64,000 nt of DNA from DASUPK01 sp963728875 (lineage in GTDB: Bacteria; Actinomycetota; Thermoleophilia; Solirubrobacterales; 70-9). The notes beneath the pieces are model-generated. The model was given only the letters and a program-made list of their open reading frames with translations, made no database searches and was not told the DNA's origin. The stretch covers positions 558,001 to 622,000 of the forward strand of contig CAVSLJ010000003.1 of NCBI GenBank assembly GCA_963728875.1, given 5' to 3'. Both the position numbers and the translations under genes were made by a program. Positions 29,012 through 40,060 of the stretch are shown piece after piece (positions within the stretch are counted from its first letter, which is position 1; every line of letters begins with the position of its first letter).

Positions 29012-31414
29012 GCGTCCGCGGCCTGGTCGCGGCGTCGCTCGTAGTCGGCCGGATCAGGCGCCGCGTCCGGCGCCGGTACTCGAGCGTGAAGCCCGGCCAG
29101 TTGTTGGTGTTGCGGCCGTTCTCGTCGACGTACCAGTTGTTGCAGCCCGTCTGCCAGACCGAGGTCGAGAGGCGGCGTCTGCATCTCGCTCGTCGAAGGC
29201 CTCGCTGGACCTCGGGCCGGACCGACGAGCCAGCCGCCGCGTCCGCCGCAGCCGCTCGACCGCGTCGGCGATGTAGGCCATCTGGCTCTCGAGCTGGAAG
29301 ATGATCGAGCCCGGAGCCGAGGTTGGTGTTCGGCCCGTACATGACGAACAGGTTCGGGAAGCCGGCGACGGTCATGCCGAGGTAGGCCTTCGCCCCGTCG
29401 CGCCAGACCTCGTTGAGGTCGCGCCCCTCGCGGCCGCGGATCTCCATCGGCGCGAGGAAGCGGGTGGTCTCGAAGCCGGTCGAGAGGACGATCACGTCGG
29501 CCGGCCGCTCGGTGCCGTCCTCGGCGATCACGCCGCTCTCGGTCAGCTCGCGCACCCCCTGGGTGACCAGCTCGACGTTCGGCCGCTCGAAGCGTCGAGT
29601 AGTAGTCGGCGCGAGATCAGCACCCGCTTGCAGCCGAGCACGTGGTCGGGAGTCAGGGCTCGGCTTCAGCTCCGGGTCGGAGACCTGCTCGCTCGAGATG
29701 GCGTCTCGAACATCCGGACCCCGAGCCGCCCGACCGGCTTGAACTGGTTGAAGGCCGAGATGAAGACCTCGAAGAAGAGCCACTGGCTGAAGCGCGGGAG
29801 CAGCCGCGCCGGCGGGAACCAGCGGAAGAGCACGCTTCTCCCAGCCCCGGTAGGGGCGGTCCTTCTTCGGGATCACGTAGGGCGCCGAGCGCTGGTAGAC
29901 GTCGAGCTGGCCGACCCGGCCGGCGATCGCCGGGACGACCTGGATCGTGCTGGCGCCGGTGCCGATCACCGCCACCCGCTTGCCCTCGAGCTCGACGTCG
30001 TGGTCCCAGCGGGCGGTGTGGAAGATCGGCGCCCTCGAAGCGCTCCGCGCCCGGGATGCGCGTGAGCGCCGGGCCGGCTGAGCTGGCCGCGGCCGAGACG
30101 AGGACATCCGCCTCGACCACGTCCCCGTCGTCCGTCTCGATCCGCCAGCGCCCGGCGCTCTCGTCGAAGTCCGCCCGGGCGACCTCGGTTCCCAGGCGCA
30201 GGTCGGCCGCAGCCCGTACTTGCGAACGCACCGCTCCAGGTAGTCGAGGATCTCCGGCTGCGGCGAGTAGCGGCGGCTCCAGCTCCGGGTTCGGCTCGAA
30301 CGAGAACGAGTAGAGGTGCGAGGGGACGTCGCAGGCGGCGCCCGGATAGGTGTTGTCCCGCCAGACCCCGCCGACCCCGTCGGCCTTCTCGAAGATCGTA
30401 AGAGTCCGATGCCCGCCTTCTTCAGCGTGATCGCGAGGCCGATGCCGCCGAAGCCGGCGCCGATGATCGCGACGCTGGGCGTGCGATGGCCGTTGCTCGA
30501 CGTCGCGGCCGGGCGGTCCGCCAGCGGCCGGCCGGCCCAGATGTCGTCCAGCGCCCGGCCCAGGTCGGCCATCGCCTCGTCGGCCTCGCGCAGCAGCCCC
30601 GCCGCGAGCTGGAAGTCGTGCCACATGCCCTCGAAGCGGCTGTAGCCGACGTCCACCCCGGCCGCCCGGGCCCGCTCGGCGAAGCCGTCGGAGTCGCTCA
30701 GCAGGATGTCGTGGGTGCCGACCTGGAGGTAGGTCGGCGGCAGGCCGGCGAGGTCGGCGTTGATCGGCGAGAGCTCGGGGTCGCTGCGGCGCGTGGTCTC
30801 CCCGGTAGAGTCGCCGCCGTGCACGGTCCAGGGCGCGGCGCAGGCCGGCGTCGTGGCGGGCATTGCCAGCGCATCGAGTCCCGGAGCAGGTCAGGTCGAG
30901 CCAGCCGTTCAGGATCGCCAGCCCGGCCGGCAGCGGCTCGCCCGAATCCCGCAGCCGTGCCGCCAGCGCGAGGGCCAGCCCGCCGCCGGCCGAGTCGCCG
31001 GCGACCACGATCGATCCGGAGTCGAGCCCGGAGTCGATGCAGCTCGCGGTAGGCGGCGAGCGCGTCCTCGAGCGCCGGCGGGATGCGTGTGCTCGGGCCC
31101 CAGCCGGTAGTCGAGCAGGTGGACCGGGCGCACCGGCCGCGAGCGCGATCTGGGCCGCAAGCCCGCGATGGGTGCGGCGGGAGCCGAGCAGGTAGGCGCC
31201 GCCGTGCAGGTAGAGGACCGCGCGGCCCTCGTCCGCGCCCTGGGGCGCCAGGCGGTCGGATGGAACCCCGCCGAGCGAGCCGTGCTCGATCGCGATCCCC
31301 CGCGGGATGCGGGTGATCCGGGCCGCCGCCTCCGTCCACGCGCGCTGGGCCCGGATGGGGATCCAGGTGCGCTGAGGCGAGCGCTGCAGCGCTCGGGTCG
31401 AGCAGCTTCACCAC
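28987..31414 (-). CDS. Fusion: HSL-type esterase + Baeyer-Villiger/flavin monooxygenase
   Basis: About 800 residues. N-terminal half: alpha/beta hydrolase of the hormone-sensitive lipase family (AVLYLHGGAYLLGSRRTHR oxyanion motif, nucleophile VAGDSAGGGLALA, PPTYLQVGTHDILL). Immediately in frame, after the linker RPLADRPAATSSNGHRTP, comes a flavin monooxygenase: AIIGAGFGGIGLAITLKKAG, GGVWRDNTYPGAACDVPSHL (the BVMO-specific region), RVAVIGTGASTIQ and YGPNTNLGSGS. No stop separates the halves. A BVMO makes an ester that an esterase can hydrolyse, so the fusion could open ketones. About fourteen breaks; the exact C-terminus is uncertain. Start GTG 31414 is likely. It is divergent from a TetR gene. 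Confidence 0.7.
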
Positions 31415-31469
31415 GGGCCGAGGCAGATACCGTGCTCAAGGGAGAGGAATGAAAGCCGATGCCGATACA

Positions 31470-31493
31470 GAGTGTTTCTCCGGAGTGTTACTC
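31470..31493. promoter_or_regulatory. Candidate TetR operator
   Basis: 24-base dyad: GAGT, then the perfect inner palindrome CTCCGGAG (31478-31485), then ACTC. It lies between the divergent esterase-monooxygenase fusion and the TetR gene, 10 bases before the TetR start. Confidence 0.6.
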
Positions 31494-31502
31494 TCTTCGC
31501 CA

Positions 31503-32222
31503 ATGGCGGAAACCGACACGCGCCGCCGAGTCCTGGACGCCGCACTCGCCGGCTTTCTCGGGGACGGCTATGCGCAGACCACGATCGCGGACATACGGTC
31601 GCGCAGCGAGGTATCCAACGGCGCCCTCTTCCACCACTTCCCGACCAAGGAGGCGATCGCGGATGCCCTCTTCGTCGAGGCGATCTCGTCCTTCCACGAG
31701 GGCCTCTGGGAGCTGGTGGGCCGCAGGCCGCGTTCGCTGCGCTCCGCGGTTCGCGGCGTGATCTCCCATCAGCTGCGCTGGATCGAGGAGCATCCGGAGC
31801 TCGCGCGCTTCGTCTACATGCGCGGGCACCTCGATTGGGACTCGGAGGGCGGCTCCGAGGTCGCGGAGCTCAACCGCAGCGTGGCAGGCGCGATCCGGGG
31901 GTGGATGGCGCCCCTGATCGAGAAGGGCGAGATCCGCCCGCGCTCGATGCTGGTGATCTCGGCGATCGTCACCGGCCCGGCCCACGCGATCGCGCAGCGC
32001 TGGCTCGCGGGGCAGCTCGACTCCCCTCCCACCGCCTTCGTCGACGAGCTCGCCGACGCCGCCTGGGCGGGGCTGCGCGGCAAGCCGGCCCCCGGCCGGT
32101 CGCAGCCGGCGGTACCCGCCGAGCGCGGGCGACTCGCCCTGGAGCTGCTCGCCGCAGACGGCACCGTTCTCGCCCAAGGCCAGGCGACGGCCCGGCTCGT
32201 ACGAACCGACAACGACACCTGA
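31503..32222 (+). CDS. TetR-family regulator
   Basis: 239 residues, uninterrupted. HTH: RRRVLDAALAGFLGDGYAQT then TIADIRSRSEVSNGALFHHF and PTKEAIADALF. The C-terminal domain resembles TetR regulators of acyl-CoA or ketone metabolism only in general. ATG 31503. It precedes the enoyl-CoA hydratase gene by 20 bases and diverges from the monooxygenase fusion, so it may control both. Confidence 0.85.
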   Translation: MAETDTRRRVLDAALAGFLGDGYAQTTIADIRSRSEVSNGALFHHFPTKEAIADALFVEAISSFHEGLWELVGRRPRSLRSAVRGVISHQLRWIEEHPELARFVYMRGHLDWDSEGGSEVAELNRSVAGAIRGWMAPLIEKGEIRPRSMLVISAIVTGPAHAIAQRWLAGQLDSPPTAFVDELADAAWAGLRGKPAPGRSQPAVPAERGRLALELLAADGTVLAQGQATARLVRTDNDT

Positions 32223-32242
32223 AGAAGGAAAGGACCGACCGC

Positions 32243-33042
32243 ATGCCCACCCACGAGACGATCGACCTGACCACCGACGGCCCCGCCGCCCGGATCCTGC
32301 TCAACCGTCCCGACGCGCTCAACGCCTGGAACGAGCAGTTCGGCGAGGACCTGCTCGACGCGGTCGCGACCGTGGCCGGCGACGACTCGGTCCGGGCCGT
32401 GCTGATCACCGGCGCCGGCCGCGGCTTCTCCTCCGGCGCCGACCTGAAGGAGCAGCGCGGCGCGCGACGACGGCGGCCTTCCCGACCTCGAGCGCCCGCC
32501 TGAAGGAGATCTACCACCCGATCATCACCGAGCTGCGGGAGATGCCGAAGCCGGTCGTCGCCGCCGTCAACGGCCCCGCCGTCGGGATCGGCTGCTCGCT
32601 CGCCCTCGCCGCCGACCTGATCGTCGCCGCCGAGTCCGCCTACTTCCTGCTCGCCTTCGTCAACATCGGGCTGGTCCCCGACGGCGGCTCGACCGCCTTC
32701 CTCCCGGCCCGGGTCGGCTACGCCCGCGCCGCCGAGATGGCGATGCTCGGCGAGCGGGTCCCGGCCGAGCAGGCGCTCGACTGGGGCCTGGTCAACCGGG
32801 TCGTCCCGGACGGCGAGCTCGAGGCCGAGGCCGGCGCCCTGCTCGAGAGGCTCGCGAACGGGCCAACCCGCTCCTACGCCGGCTCGAAGCAGCTGCTCAA
32901 CCGCCGCGCTGTACGCCGACCTCGCCGGGCCAGCTCGACGCCGAGGCCGAGGCCCAGAAGGGCCAGGGCACAGAGCAAGGACTTCATCGAGGGCGTGATG
33001 GCGTTCGTCGAGAAGCGGGAGCCGAACTTCACCGGGACGTAG
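32243..33042 (+). CDS. Enoyl-CoA hydratase/isomerase
   Basis: About 265 residues of the crotonase fold. The first oxyanion-hole segment is GRGFSSGADLKEQRG, the second AAVNGPAVGIGCSLALAADL; the active-site region is NIGLVPDGGSTAFLPARVG with the second catalytic acid region shifted as in isomerase-like members. C-terminus SKDFIEGVMAFVEKREPNF is typical. Breaks near 32463, 32910 and 32940. Ribosome site gaagaaggaaagg precedes ATG 32243. Confidence 0.85.
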
Positions 33043-33061
33043 CCGACCCTAAGCTGACCGG

Positions 33062-34455
33062 GTGCTGTTCCGCCAGATCCTCCACGAGGACCTCGAGCTG
33101 CGCCTCCTACCTGGTCGGCGACACCGGCGCGGGCGTCGCCGCCGTGATCGACCCGCAGTGGGACGATCGAGCCCTACCTGCGGCTCGGCCGCCTGCACGG
33201 CGTCCGGATCGAGCACGTGCTCGAGACCCACAACCACGCCGACCACGTCTCGGGCCACGGCCGGCTCGCGCAGCGCGACCGGGGCGACGATCCACATCCA
33301 CGAGCTGGCCGAGGCCGAGTACCCGCACGAGGCGTTCACCGACGGCTGGAGGCTCGAGCCTGGGCGACGTCCGAGATCGAGGCGCTCCACACGCCCGGCC
33401 ATCGGCCCGAGCACACCTCCTTCCTGCTCCGCGACGACTCGCGCGGCGGGGATCCCTGGGCGGTGCTGACCGGCGACTCGCTGTTCGTCGGCGACGTGGC
33501 GCGACCCGACCTGGCGATCGAGAAGCGCGAGGGCGCGGCGGGCATCTACCGCTCCCTGCACGAGCGGCTGCTGTCGCTGCCCGACGACGTCGAGGTCTGG
33601 CCCGGCCACCTCGGCGGCTCGTCCTGCGGCAGCGCCGGGATCGACCACAAGTCGACCTCCACGATCGGCTTCGAGCGCGAGCACAACCGCGCGCTGCGGT
33701 TCGAGCACCGAGAGCGAGTTCGTCGAGGACGCCGTCGCGACCCTCGGCGCCCCGCCGCCCAACGTCGAGCACATCGTCGCCCTCAACCGGGGCCCGCTGG
33801 TCGAGCGAGATGGGCACGCCGGTGCCGCTGGCGCCGCGCGCGGTCGAGGTCGGGATCGCCGAGGGCGCGCTGCTGGTCGACGCGCGCACCAACGAGCAGT
33901 TCGACGAGGCGCACGTCCCCGGCGCGATCAGCGCCTCGGCCTACGAGACCGGCTTCGCCACCAAGGTGGCCAAGGTCGTGCCGCCCGACGTCGAGCTGAT
34001 CGTGATCGCGGCGTCGGACGGCTACGAGCTGGAGGCGGCGGAGCTGCTCGCCTCGGTCGGGCTCCGGGTCCGCGGCTACCTCGAGGGCGGGCATGACCGC
34101 CTGGCGCTCCGAGGGCCGGCCGGTGCGGCGGATCGAGCAGATCGACCCGGACGAGCTCGCCGGGCGCCTGGAGAGCGACGACATGTTGGTGCTCGACGTC
34201 CGCGACGAGGACGAGTTCGCCGAGGGGCACATCCCGGGCTCGATCCACCTCCCCTACGGGGAGCTGCCCGACCGCCTGGGCGAGCTGCCCCGCGACCGGG
34301 CGATCGCCGCGATCTGCAGCGGCGGCAAGCGCAGCGGCCTCGCCGCCTCGATCCTGCAGCGCGAGGGGTTCGAGCGGGTCGTGCACGTCGCCAACGGCGG
34401 CGTCGGCACCTGGCGGCGCAGCGGCCGTCGGCGCTCGAAGGCGACTGAGAGCTAG
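33062..34455 (+). CDS. MBL-fold hydrolase with two rhodanese domains
   Basis: About 455 residues. N-terminal metallo-beta-lactamase domain of the persulfide dioxygenase/glyoxalase-II type: THNHADHVSGHGRLA metal motif, HTPGHRPEH, TGDSLFVGDVARPDL and WPGHLGGSSCG. A first rhodanese domain (VDARTNEQFDEAHVPGA) lacks the catalytic Cys at VIAASDG. The second (VLDVRDEDEFAEGHIPGS) has an active loop CSGGKRSG. Likely role in sulfide or persulfide handling. GTG 33062. About eight breaks between 33105 and 33810; the C-terminus ends at 34448 or 34455 depending on one more indel. Confidence 0.8.
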
Positions 34456-34473
34456 CGTCGGCCTGCGCCGTTT

Positions 34474-34491
34474 AGATCGCCGTGCCGATCT
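34474..34491. terminator. Short inverted repeat, weak terminator candidate
   Basis: AGATCG-ccgtgc-CGATCT between two convergent genes. No T run follows, so termination is only a guess. Confidence 0.3.
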
Positions 34492-34501
34492 GAGCGAGCC
34501 G

Positions 34502-35906
34502 CTAGCTGATCGACTTCAGGAACGGGATCAGCCGCTTCAGGAACGCGTTGACCTTCGGCTCCGCGGCGCTCGGGTCGTTGTGCGCGTAGGTCGCCGCGCG
34601 GTTGACCAGCTTCAGGTTCCGGCGCGGGATCCGGCCTCCGCCGCGAGCGCCCGGGCGCCCTGGATCACCCGCGTGTTGCCGAGCGCGGCGGCGAAGGCGT
34701 AGATCTTCAGCCTCTTGCGCAGCTTGGTCGCGTCGGTCGAGTGCACGTCGAGCACGGCCTGCGCCGGGTTGGCGACGCCGTCGCCGACCGCGCCCGAGTC
34801 GATCGTCAGCCGCATCGGGTGGTACCAGGCCGTGCCGTCCTGGTTCTGCAGGCCCCAGCCCGAGAACATGCTCGCCCAGCGCTGGATCGGGGTGATGTTC
34901 CCGGCGCGGTCCCAGCCGCGCGGGTCCCCGCTGGCGGCGAGCTGGCCGGTGTGGACCTGGGCGGCGATCAGCGAGGCCGGCGAGGTCTTGACGTCGGTGG
35001 AGAGGCCGAAGCCCGCCTCGTTGGTGGGGTTGACCCCCGGCGGCGGCTGCAGGTTGGACGGGAGGAGCGGCCAGCCCTGGAAGACCGAGAGACCGTTGGG
35101 CGACGCCTTCGTCGCCGCGGATCCGACCGTCCCGAACAGGCCCGCGAGCGGGGCCGGGATGCCGCCGAAGGCGAGCCACGGCGACGAGGTCTGCAGGTTG
35201 TTCAGCGAGGTCTGCGCCTGGTCGGCCGTCACCGGCGTCGGGCTGCTGGCCCCGTCGATCAGGACGAGGCCGGAGAGGTCGCGGCCGCCGGGCCGGCCGT
35301 TGAAGTCCCAGGTCGCGTAGGCGGTGGTGATCGAGCCGCCGAGCGAATGGCCGCCCATCGCGACGTTGCGGCCGCGCCTGGCCGCCGCCTTGACCACGAC
35401 GCGCAGGTCGTTGATCTCGGTGTTCATCCCCCACTCCCGGGCGAAGGGGACCGCCGAGTCCGGGACCGTGTTGAAGTGGTTCGTGACGCTCGAGTTCCGA
35501 TGATAGCCGAGGTAGTAGTTGAAGAAGTCGGTGGGGCTCGACCTTGCCCTGCTTGAGGAGGTTGAGCTCGGACTGGTCCTCGAGGTAGTTCTCGCGGCGC
35601 TCCACGGCCCAGACCTGCCAGTCCGGGAAGCTTCTTGACGATCGTCCTGGCGAGCGGCTCGAAGTAGGCCGCGCTCGCCGAGGTGCCCGGGTTGAGGACG
35701 AGGACGTTCTTGGCCTTCGGATCGCCGGTCTTGAGCACGCCGACCACATTCAGGTTCGGTGGGGTGCCCGGCGACGGATAGCCCGCCATCGTCTTGAACT
35801 TCACCGGCACCTTCGCGCTCGCCGCCGGGGCGAGCCCCGCGCAGAGCGCCGCGGCCGCGACCGCGATCAGCGCGAGTCCTGCAGGCATCCTGTCCCGTCT
35901 TCTCAT
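34502..35906 (-). CDS. Secreted alpha/beta hydrolase (lipase/esterase)
   Basis: About 467 residues. Signal peptide MRRRDRMPAGLALIAVAAAA ending APAASA; then VLVLNPGTSASAAYFEPLAR and nucleophile elbow GGHSLGGSITTAYATW. The middle and C-terminal parts (GWPLLPSNLQPPPGVNPTN; ITPIQRWASMFSGWG) are not typical of one named family. Breaks near 35630, 35540 and 34625. ATG 35906. Extracellular esterase or lipase activity is likely; substrate unknown. The 3' end faces the MBL-rhodanese gene. Confidence 0.75.
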
Positions 35907-36027
35907 TCCTCTCCTCCTCGTCCGCGCCAGTGATACACGCAATAGGGCAATGTATCGCCAAGCCGCTGCCCGGGCCCCCGGCAAGATCCGCGCAACTTCC
36001 CGGTAGCCGGCGGGTTCTGATCGACCC

Positions 36028-37238
36028 ATGAAGCGAATCGCCCTGCTCGCCGACCCTGATCGCCGTCCTCGCCGGCCTGCTCGTCGCCGCGCCGAGCGCG
36101 TTCGGGATCAAGGCGGGCTTCAACATCGCGACCAAGCGGCTCGAGGCGAGCCTACAAGATCGCCCTCTTCGAGCGCCGCTTCAACCCCGACGGCTGCTAC
36201 CCGGCGCCGCCGCAGCTCGCCCGGGCGATCCACAAGTCGAGCCACCGCAAGGTCGGCGTCGCCGGCAACACCAAGCATCTCGCGGCACACCAACCAGGTC
36301 TACGTGCTCGTGACAGGGGACCAACTGCGAGCACCTGCGCATGGCGCTGCGCGCGGTCGGCGGCATCTACGTCCTCGACTCGAAGCAGGGAACGGTCCGG
36401 CTCCAGGGACACAAGGGGGCCGCGACGCCCGGGTCTCGCCCGAAGCGATCACCAACCTCACCCTCGCCACCAGGACCTTCCACGTCACCACAGCCCGACA
36501 CGGCTCCACGACTGCAGACCATCTGCCCCGGCGGCAAGTTCCCGCTCGGCGGCGGGATGACGAGCAGTCCCGCCGACCGGCAGCGACGGCGAGGGGATCT
36601 ACCCCCACTCCTACGAGCGCCTGGGCGCCCAGCGCGGCTGGCACATCAGCGTCGTCTTCCTCGACCCGAGCCGCGCGAGCACGACCCCGCGCGATGTCAC
36701 CGTCCAGGCGATGTGCGGGTTCGGCGTGATCCCGGCGAACCCCGACCCCCCACACCACCGTGTACCTACGGCCCGGCGAGACCAAGACCGTCACGGCGCG
36801 TTGCCCGAAGGGCCAGTCCCTGGTCTCCGGCGGCTTCCAGCGCACCGACTTCCGCAGCGACGGCGGGGACTACGTCACCGAGTCGCACGCGGTCGGCACC
36901 AAGGCCTGGGTCGTCAGCGGCCACGCCTACGGCGTCGGCTCGGGTGAGCTCACCTCGATCGCCTACTGCGCCCGGATGAAGAGGCCGATAATCACCGAGG
37001 TCGCCTCCTCCCCGGCCCCGGTGGCGGCCGGACGGCTCCGCGACCACGACCACGCCAACCTGCCCGGCGGGCAAGCGGCTGGTCACCGGCGGGTTCAGCA
37101 CCGAACGGCTCCACCAACGCCCTCTTCGACGGCGGCCGCATTCAACCCGGACGGCACCTTCACCGCGAACGCCCAGGCTTCTTCGGCGCGGCGCCGCAGC
37201 TGACCGCCTACGGCTACTGCCTGCCGGCGAAGTCCTGA
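36028..37238 (+). CDS. Secreted protein of unknown function with repeated beta modules
   Basis: About 395 residues, start ATG 36028. Signal peptide (MKRIALLATLIAVLAGLLVA, APSAFG). The mature part contains three similar blocks built around a Cys and a Gly-Gly-x motif: QTICPGGKFPLGGGM, ARCPKGQSLVSGGFQRTDF and PTCPAGKRLVTGGFST, each followed by a W- or V-rich strand and ending with a Cys (QAMCGFG; IAYCARM; YGYCLPAKS). So it is a tandem repeat protein with paired Cys. About nine breaks, mostly +1. I do not recognise the family. Confidence 0.6.
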
Positions 37239-39369
37239 CTAGGCGCGGCTCGGGGCTTCGTCCCCGTGCCCGAAGCGGACGTCGGGGAGAACCCGGTCCG
37301 CCCAGCGCGGCAGATACCAGGCCCATGGGCCGAGCAGCCGGAGCAGGACGGGCATCAGCAGCAGCCGGATCAGCATCGCGTCGAGCAGCACCGCGATGCC
37401 CAGGATCAGCCCCATCTCCTTCGGCGGCAGCGGGCCGGAGAGGGCGAAGGTGAAGAAGACCGCCACCATCACGGCCCCGGCGGCGAAGATCACGCGCCCG
37501 AATGCGCGAGCCCGCCGACCATCGCCTCCTTGGCGTCATGGGTGCGGTCCCAGTGCTCCTTCGCCGAGGAGAGCAGGAAGACCGTGTAGTCCATCGAGAT
37601 CGCGAAGATCATCGCGAAGAAGAAGACCGGTCCCCAGGCGTCGAGGAAGCCCTGCGGCTCGAAGCCGAGCAGCGGAGTGAAGCGCTCCGTCCTGGAAGAT
37701 CCACTTCGCCACGCCGAAGGCGGCGCCGGTGGCGAGCAGGTTGGTGACGACGCCTGCGGCCGCGATCAGCGGCGCCTGGAGCGCGAAGAGCAGCAGCACG
37801 AAGCCGAGGGCGAGCACGACGCCGATCACGAGCGGCGTCTTCGCCGAGAGCGCCGCCTGCAGATCGTGGTTCTCGGCGACGGCGCCGCCGACCAGCGTCC
37901 CGGCCGGGAGGTCGGAGCGCAGGCGGTCGATCGTCGCAGCCCACCGCCGGGTTGGACGGGTCCTGCCTGGGGATCGCCTGGATCAGCGCCAGGTCCCCCG
38001 ATCGCTGGGCCGGCGTCACCTGGGCGATGCCCGGGTCGCGCCGCGGCAGCCGCCGAAACCGCCTGCGCGTCGGCGGCCGGCGCGACCAGCTGCAGCGGCC
38101 CGGTCGCCCCCGGCCCGAGCGCCGCCTGCACCTGCTGGTAGCCGACTCGCGACGAGTCGCCCGAGGGGACGACCTTGATCGAGGGCATCGCGGTGTTCAG
38201 CTGCGTCACCGGCACGATGAGCACGACCAGCGCCGCCAGCGCCGGGATCCCGTAGCGGAGGGGATGGCGCCAGAGCCGCTCGCCCCAGGCGGCGAAGCGG
38301 GGCGAGCGGTGCTCGCCGGAGTGGACCCAGGGCAGAGAGAGCTTGTCGATCCTCGGCCCGAGCTTGGCGAGCACCGCCGGCAGCAGGGTCAGGGTCGCGG
38401 CCAGCACGAAGAGGACGGCGAGCATGATCCCGAGGCTCATCGAGCGGAAGGCCGGGCTCGGGACGAGCATCACCGCGCTCAGCGAGATCAGCACGGTCAT
38501 CCCCGAGAAGAGCACGGCCTTGCCGGCGGTGTCCATCGTCTGCGCCACCGCCTCCTCTGGCGGAGAGCTTCGAGCCGAAGAAGGCGCCGCGGAAGCGGTG
38601 GACGACGAAGAGCGCGTAGTCGATCCCCAGCGCCAGCGCGAACATGAGCGCGAAGTTCATCGCCCAGATCGAGATCGGCATGACCTGCGTCCCGAGGTAG
38701 AGCGAGCCGGCGGCGGCGACCAGGCCGACCATCGTCAGCATCAGGGGCAGGCCGGCGGCGACCAGGGAGCCGAAGGCGACCAGCATGATCGCCAGGGTCA
38801 CGGGCCAGGAGATCACCTCCGAGCGCAGCATCGCGCTCTTGTTGGCGGCGTTGAAGTCGGACCACATCCCGGCGGCGCCGGTCAGGTTGACCTGGACGCC
38901 GTCGCGGCCCAGAGCGTTCGAGCGGGGCCTTGAGATCGTCGGCGGCGCGCACCATCGCGTTGGAGTCGCGGGCCGCGCCGGCCTGCACGATCGCGGTGTG
39001 GCCGTCGGGGGAGATCGAGGCCCCGGGCCGCGGCGGGACGACGGTGCGGACGGCGGGGTCGGCGCGCAGCTTGCGCTCCACCGCCGCGACCGTCGAGTCG
39101 AAGCTCGGATCGCCGACGCTGGCCGTCGGCGAGTGGACCACGACCATCAGGCCGTAGCTCGAGAGGCCCTGGAAGTTCCGGTCGATCAGCTGGCGGGCCT
39201 GCACCGACTGCGAGCCGCTGGTCTCCCAGCCGGCGCCGGAGAGCGCCTTCTCGACCCTCGGGGCGAGGAAGCCGAGCCCGAGCGCGACGACGGCCCAGCC
39301 GATCAAGACGACCCGGAAGTGGGTCGCCGTGTAGCGGCCGAGCCTGCCGATCGGACCGACCCTGGTCAT
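37239..39369 (-). CDS. MMPL/RND-family transporter
   Basis: About 710 residues, twelve helices in two blocks with large extracytoplasmic loops. MMPL features: N-terminal RYTATHFRVVLIGWAVVALG, GIDYALFVVHRFRGAF (charged residues in helix 4) and its second-half counterpart SMDYTVFLLSSAKEHWDR. Family members export lipids or other hydrophobic compounds in actinomycetes. About six breaks (38930, 38560, 38040, 37940, 37690, 37510). Start ATG 39369 overlaps the upstream DUF2892-type gene by ATGA, third in an ArsR-DUF2892-MMPL operon. The stop abuts the converging secreted protein gene. Confidence 0.85.
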
Positions 39370-39660
39370 CGTGCGATCCGACGGTTCGAGCGGATGAGAG
39401 TCCGCTCCGGGAGCGGCCCCAGCTCGTCAGGATAGACGACCGAGCAGAAGCCGAGACCCGCTTCAGGATCAGCGACGCCGGACAGGCGCCGACCAGGACG
39501 TAGAGCCACTGATTGACCCCGACGAAAGCGGTGAGCAGCAGGAACCACGGCGAGACCAGGGCGACCAGGGCGACGCTGAGCAGCGTCATGGTGCCGGCGA
39601 GCGCGAAGAGGACGCGCTCGAGCGGCCAGCGAGGGCCGTGGGTCGGTCGGAGCGATACAT
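39366..39660 (-). CDS. DUF2892-like small membrane protein
   Basis: About 98 residues with two hydrophobic segments (ERVLFALAGTMTLLSVALVA; LLTAFVGVNQWLYVLVGACP) and a cytoplasmic tail ending IRSNRRIAR. This arrangement is typical of the DUF2892/YgaP membrane domain often linked to rhodaneses or ArsR regulators. One added base near 39635 and one lost base near 39467. The ATG lies one base after the ArsR stop, so translation is coupled. Confidence 0.65.
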
Positions 39661-39661
39661 G

Positions 39662-40012
39662 TCAGCTCCCTCCCTCGAGCAGCGCGTCGAGCTCGTCGAC
39701 CTGGCGGCGCAGCCCGCCGCAGACCTCGTCGCAGAGGGAGAAGACGACGGGGTCGGTGATCGAGTAGAGGGAGAAGTTGCCCTGCTTGCGGCGCGCGACG
39801 ATGCCGGCGCGGAGCAGGACGCCGAGATGCTGGGAGACGTTCTGCTGCGAGGCGCCGGTGGCCTCCTGGAGGTCGCTGACGCTCGCCTCGCCGTCGCGCA
39901 TCGCCTCGAGCAGCCTGATCCGCATCGGCTCGCCGAGCACCCGGAAGCGCTCGGCGACGCGCTCGACGAGGGCTCGGGGAGCGGGTGCGGGATCTTCGTC
40001 TTCGGTGGCCAT
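39662..40012 (-). CDS. ArsR-family regulator
   Basis: 116 residues from ATG 40012 (MATEDEDPAPAPRAL); an upstream in-frame ATG at 40030 would add six. Winged HTH: RFRVLGEPMRIRLLEAMRD then SVSDLQEATGASQQNVSQHL and GVLLRAGIVARRKQGN, as in ArsR/SmtB proteins. One Cys pair near the C-terminus (SLCDEVCGGL) could be a redox or metal sensor. First gene of the operon with the MMPL transporter, divergent from OsmC. Confidence 0.85.
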   Translation of the reverse strand: MATEDEDPAPAPRALVERVAERFRVLGEPMRIRLLEAMRDGEASVSDLQEATGASQQNVSQHLGVLLRAGIVARRKQGNFSLYSITDPVVFSLCDEVCGGLRRQVDELDALLEGGS

Positions 40013-40022
40013 GGCGAACACA

Positions 40023-40048
40023 TAGCACAATTAAATAGTTGTGTGCTA
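40023..40048. promoter_or_regulatory. Candidate ArsR operator (AT-rich dyad)
   Basis: CACAA (40026-40030) and TTGTG (40039-40043) flank TTAAATAG; a longer, slightly gapped dyad runs TAGCACAA to TTGTGTGCTA. It is one of the few AT-rich spots of the window and lies between the divergent ArsR and OsmC starts. Confidence 0.6.
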
Positions 40049-40060
40049 GTGTACTTGTCG

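Noticed and set aside
34456..34501. A fifth copy of the dispersed repeat near 34495
   Set aside because: Only a short GCCGCTAG string is shared, too little for homology.
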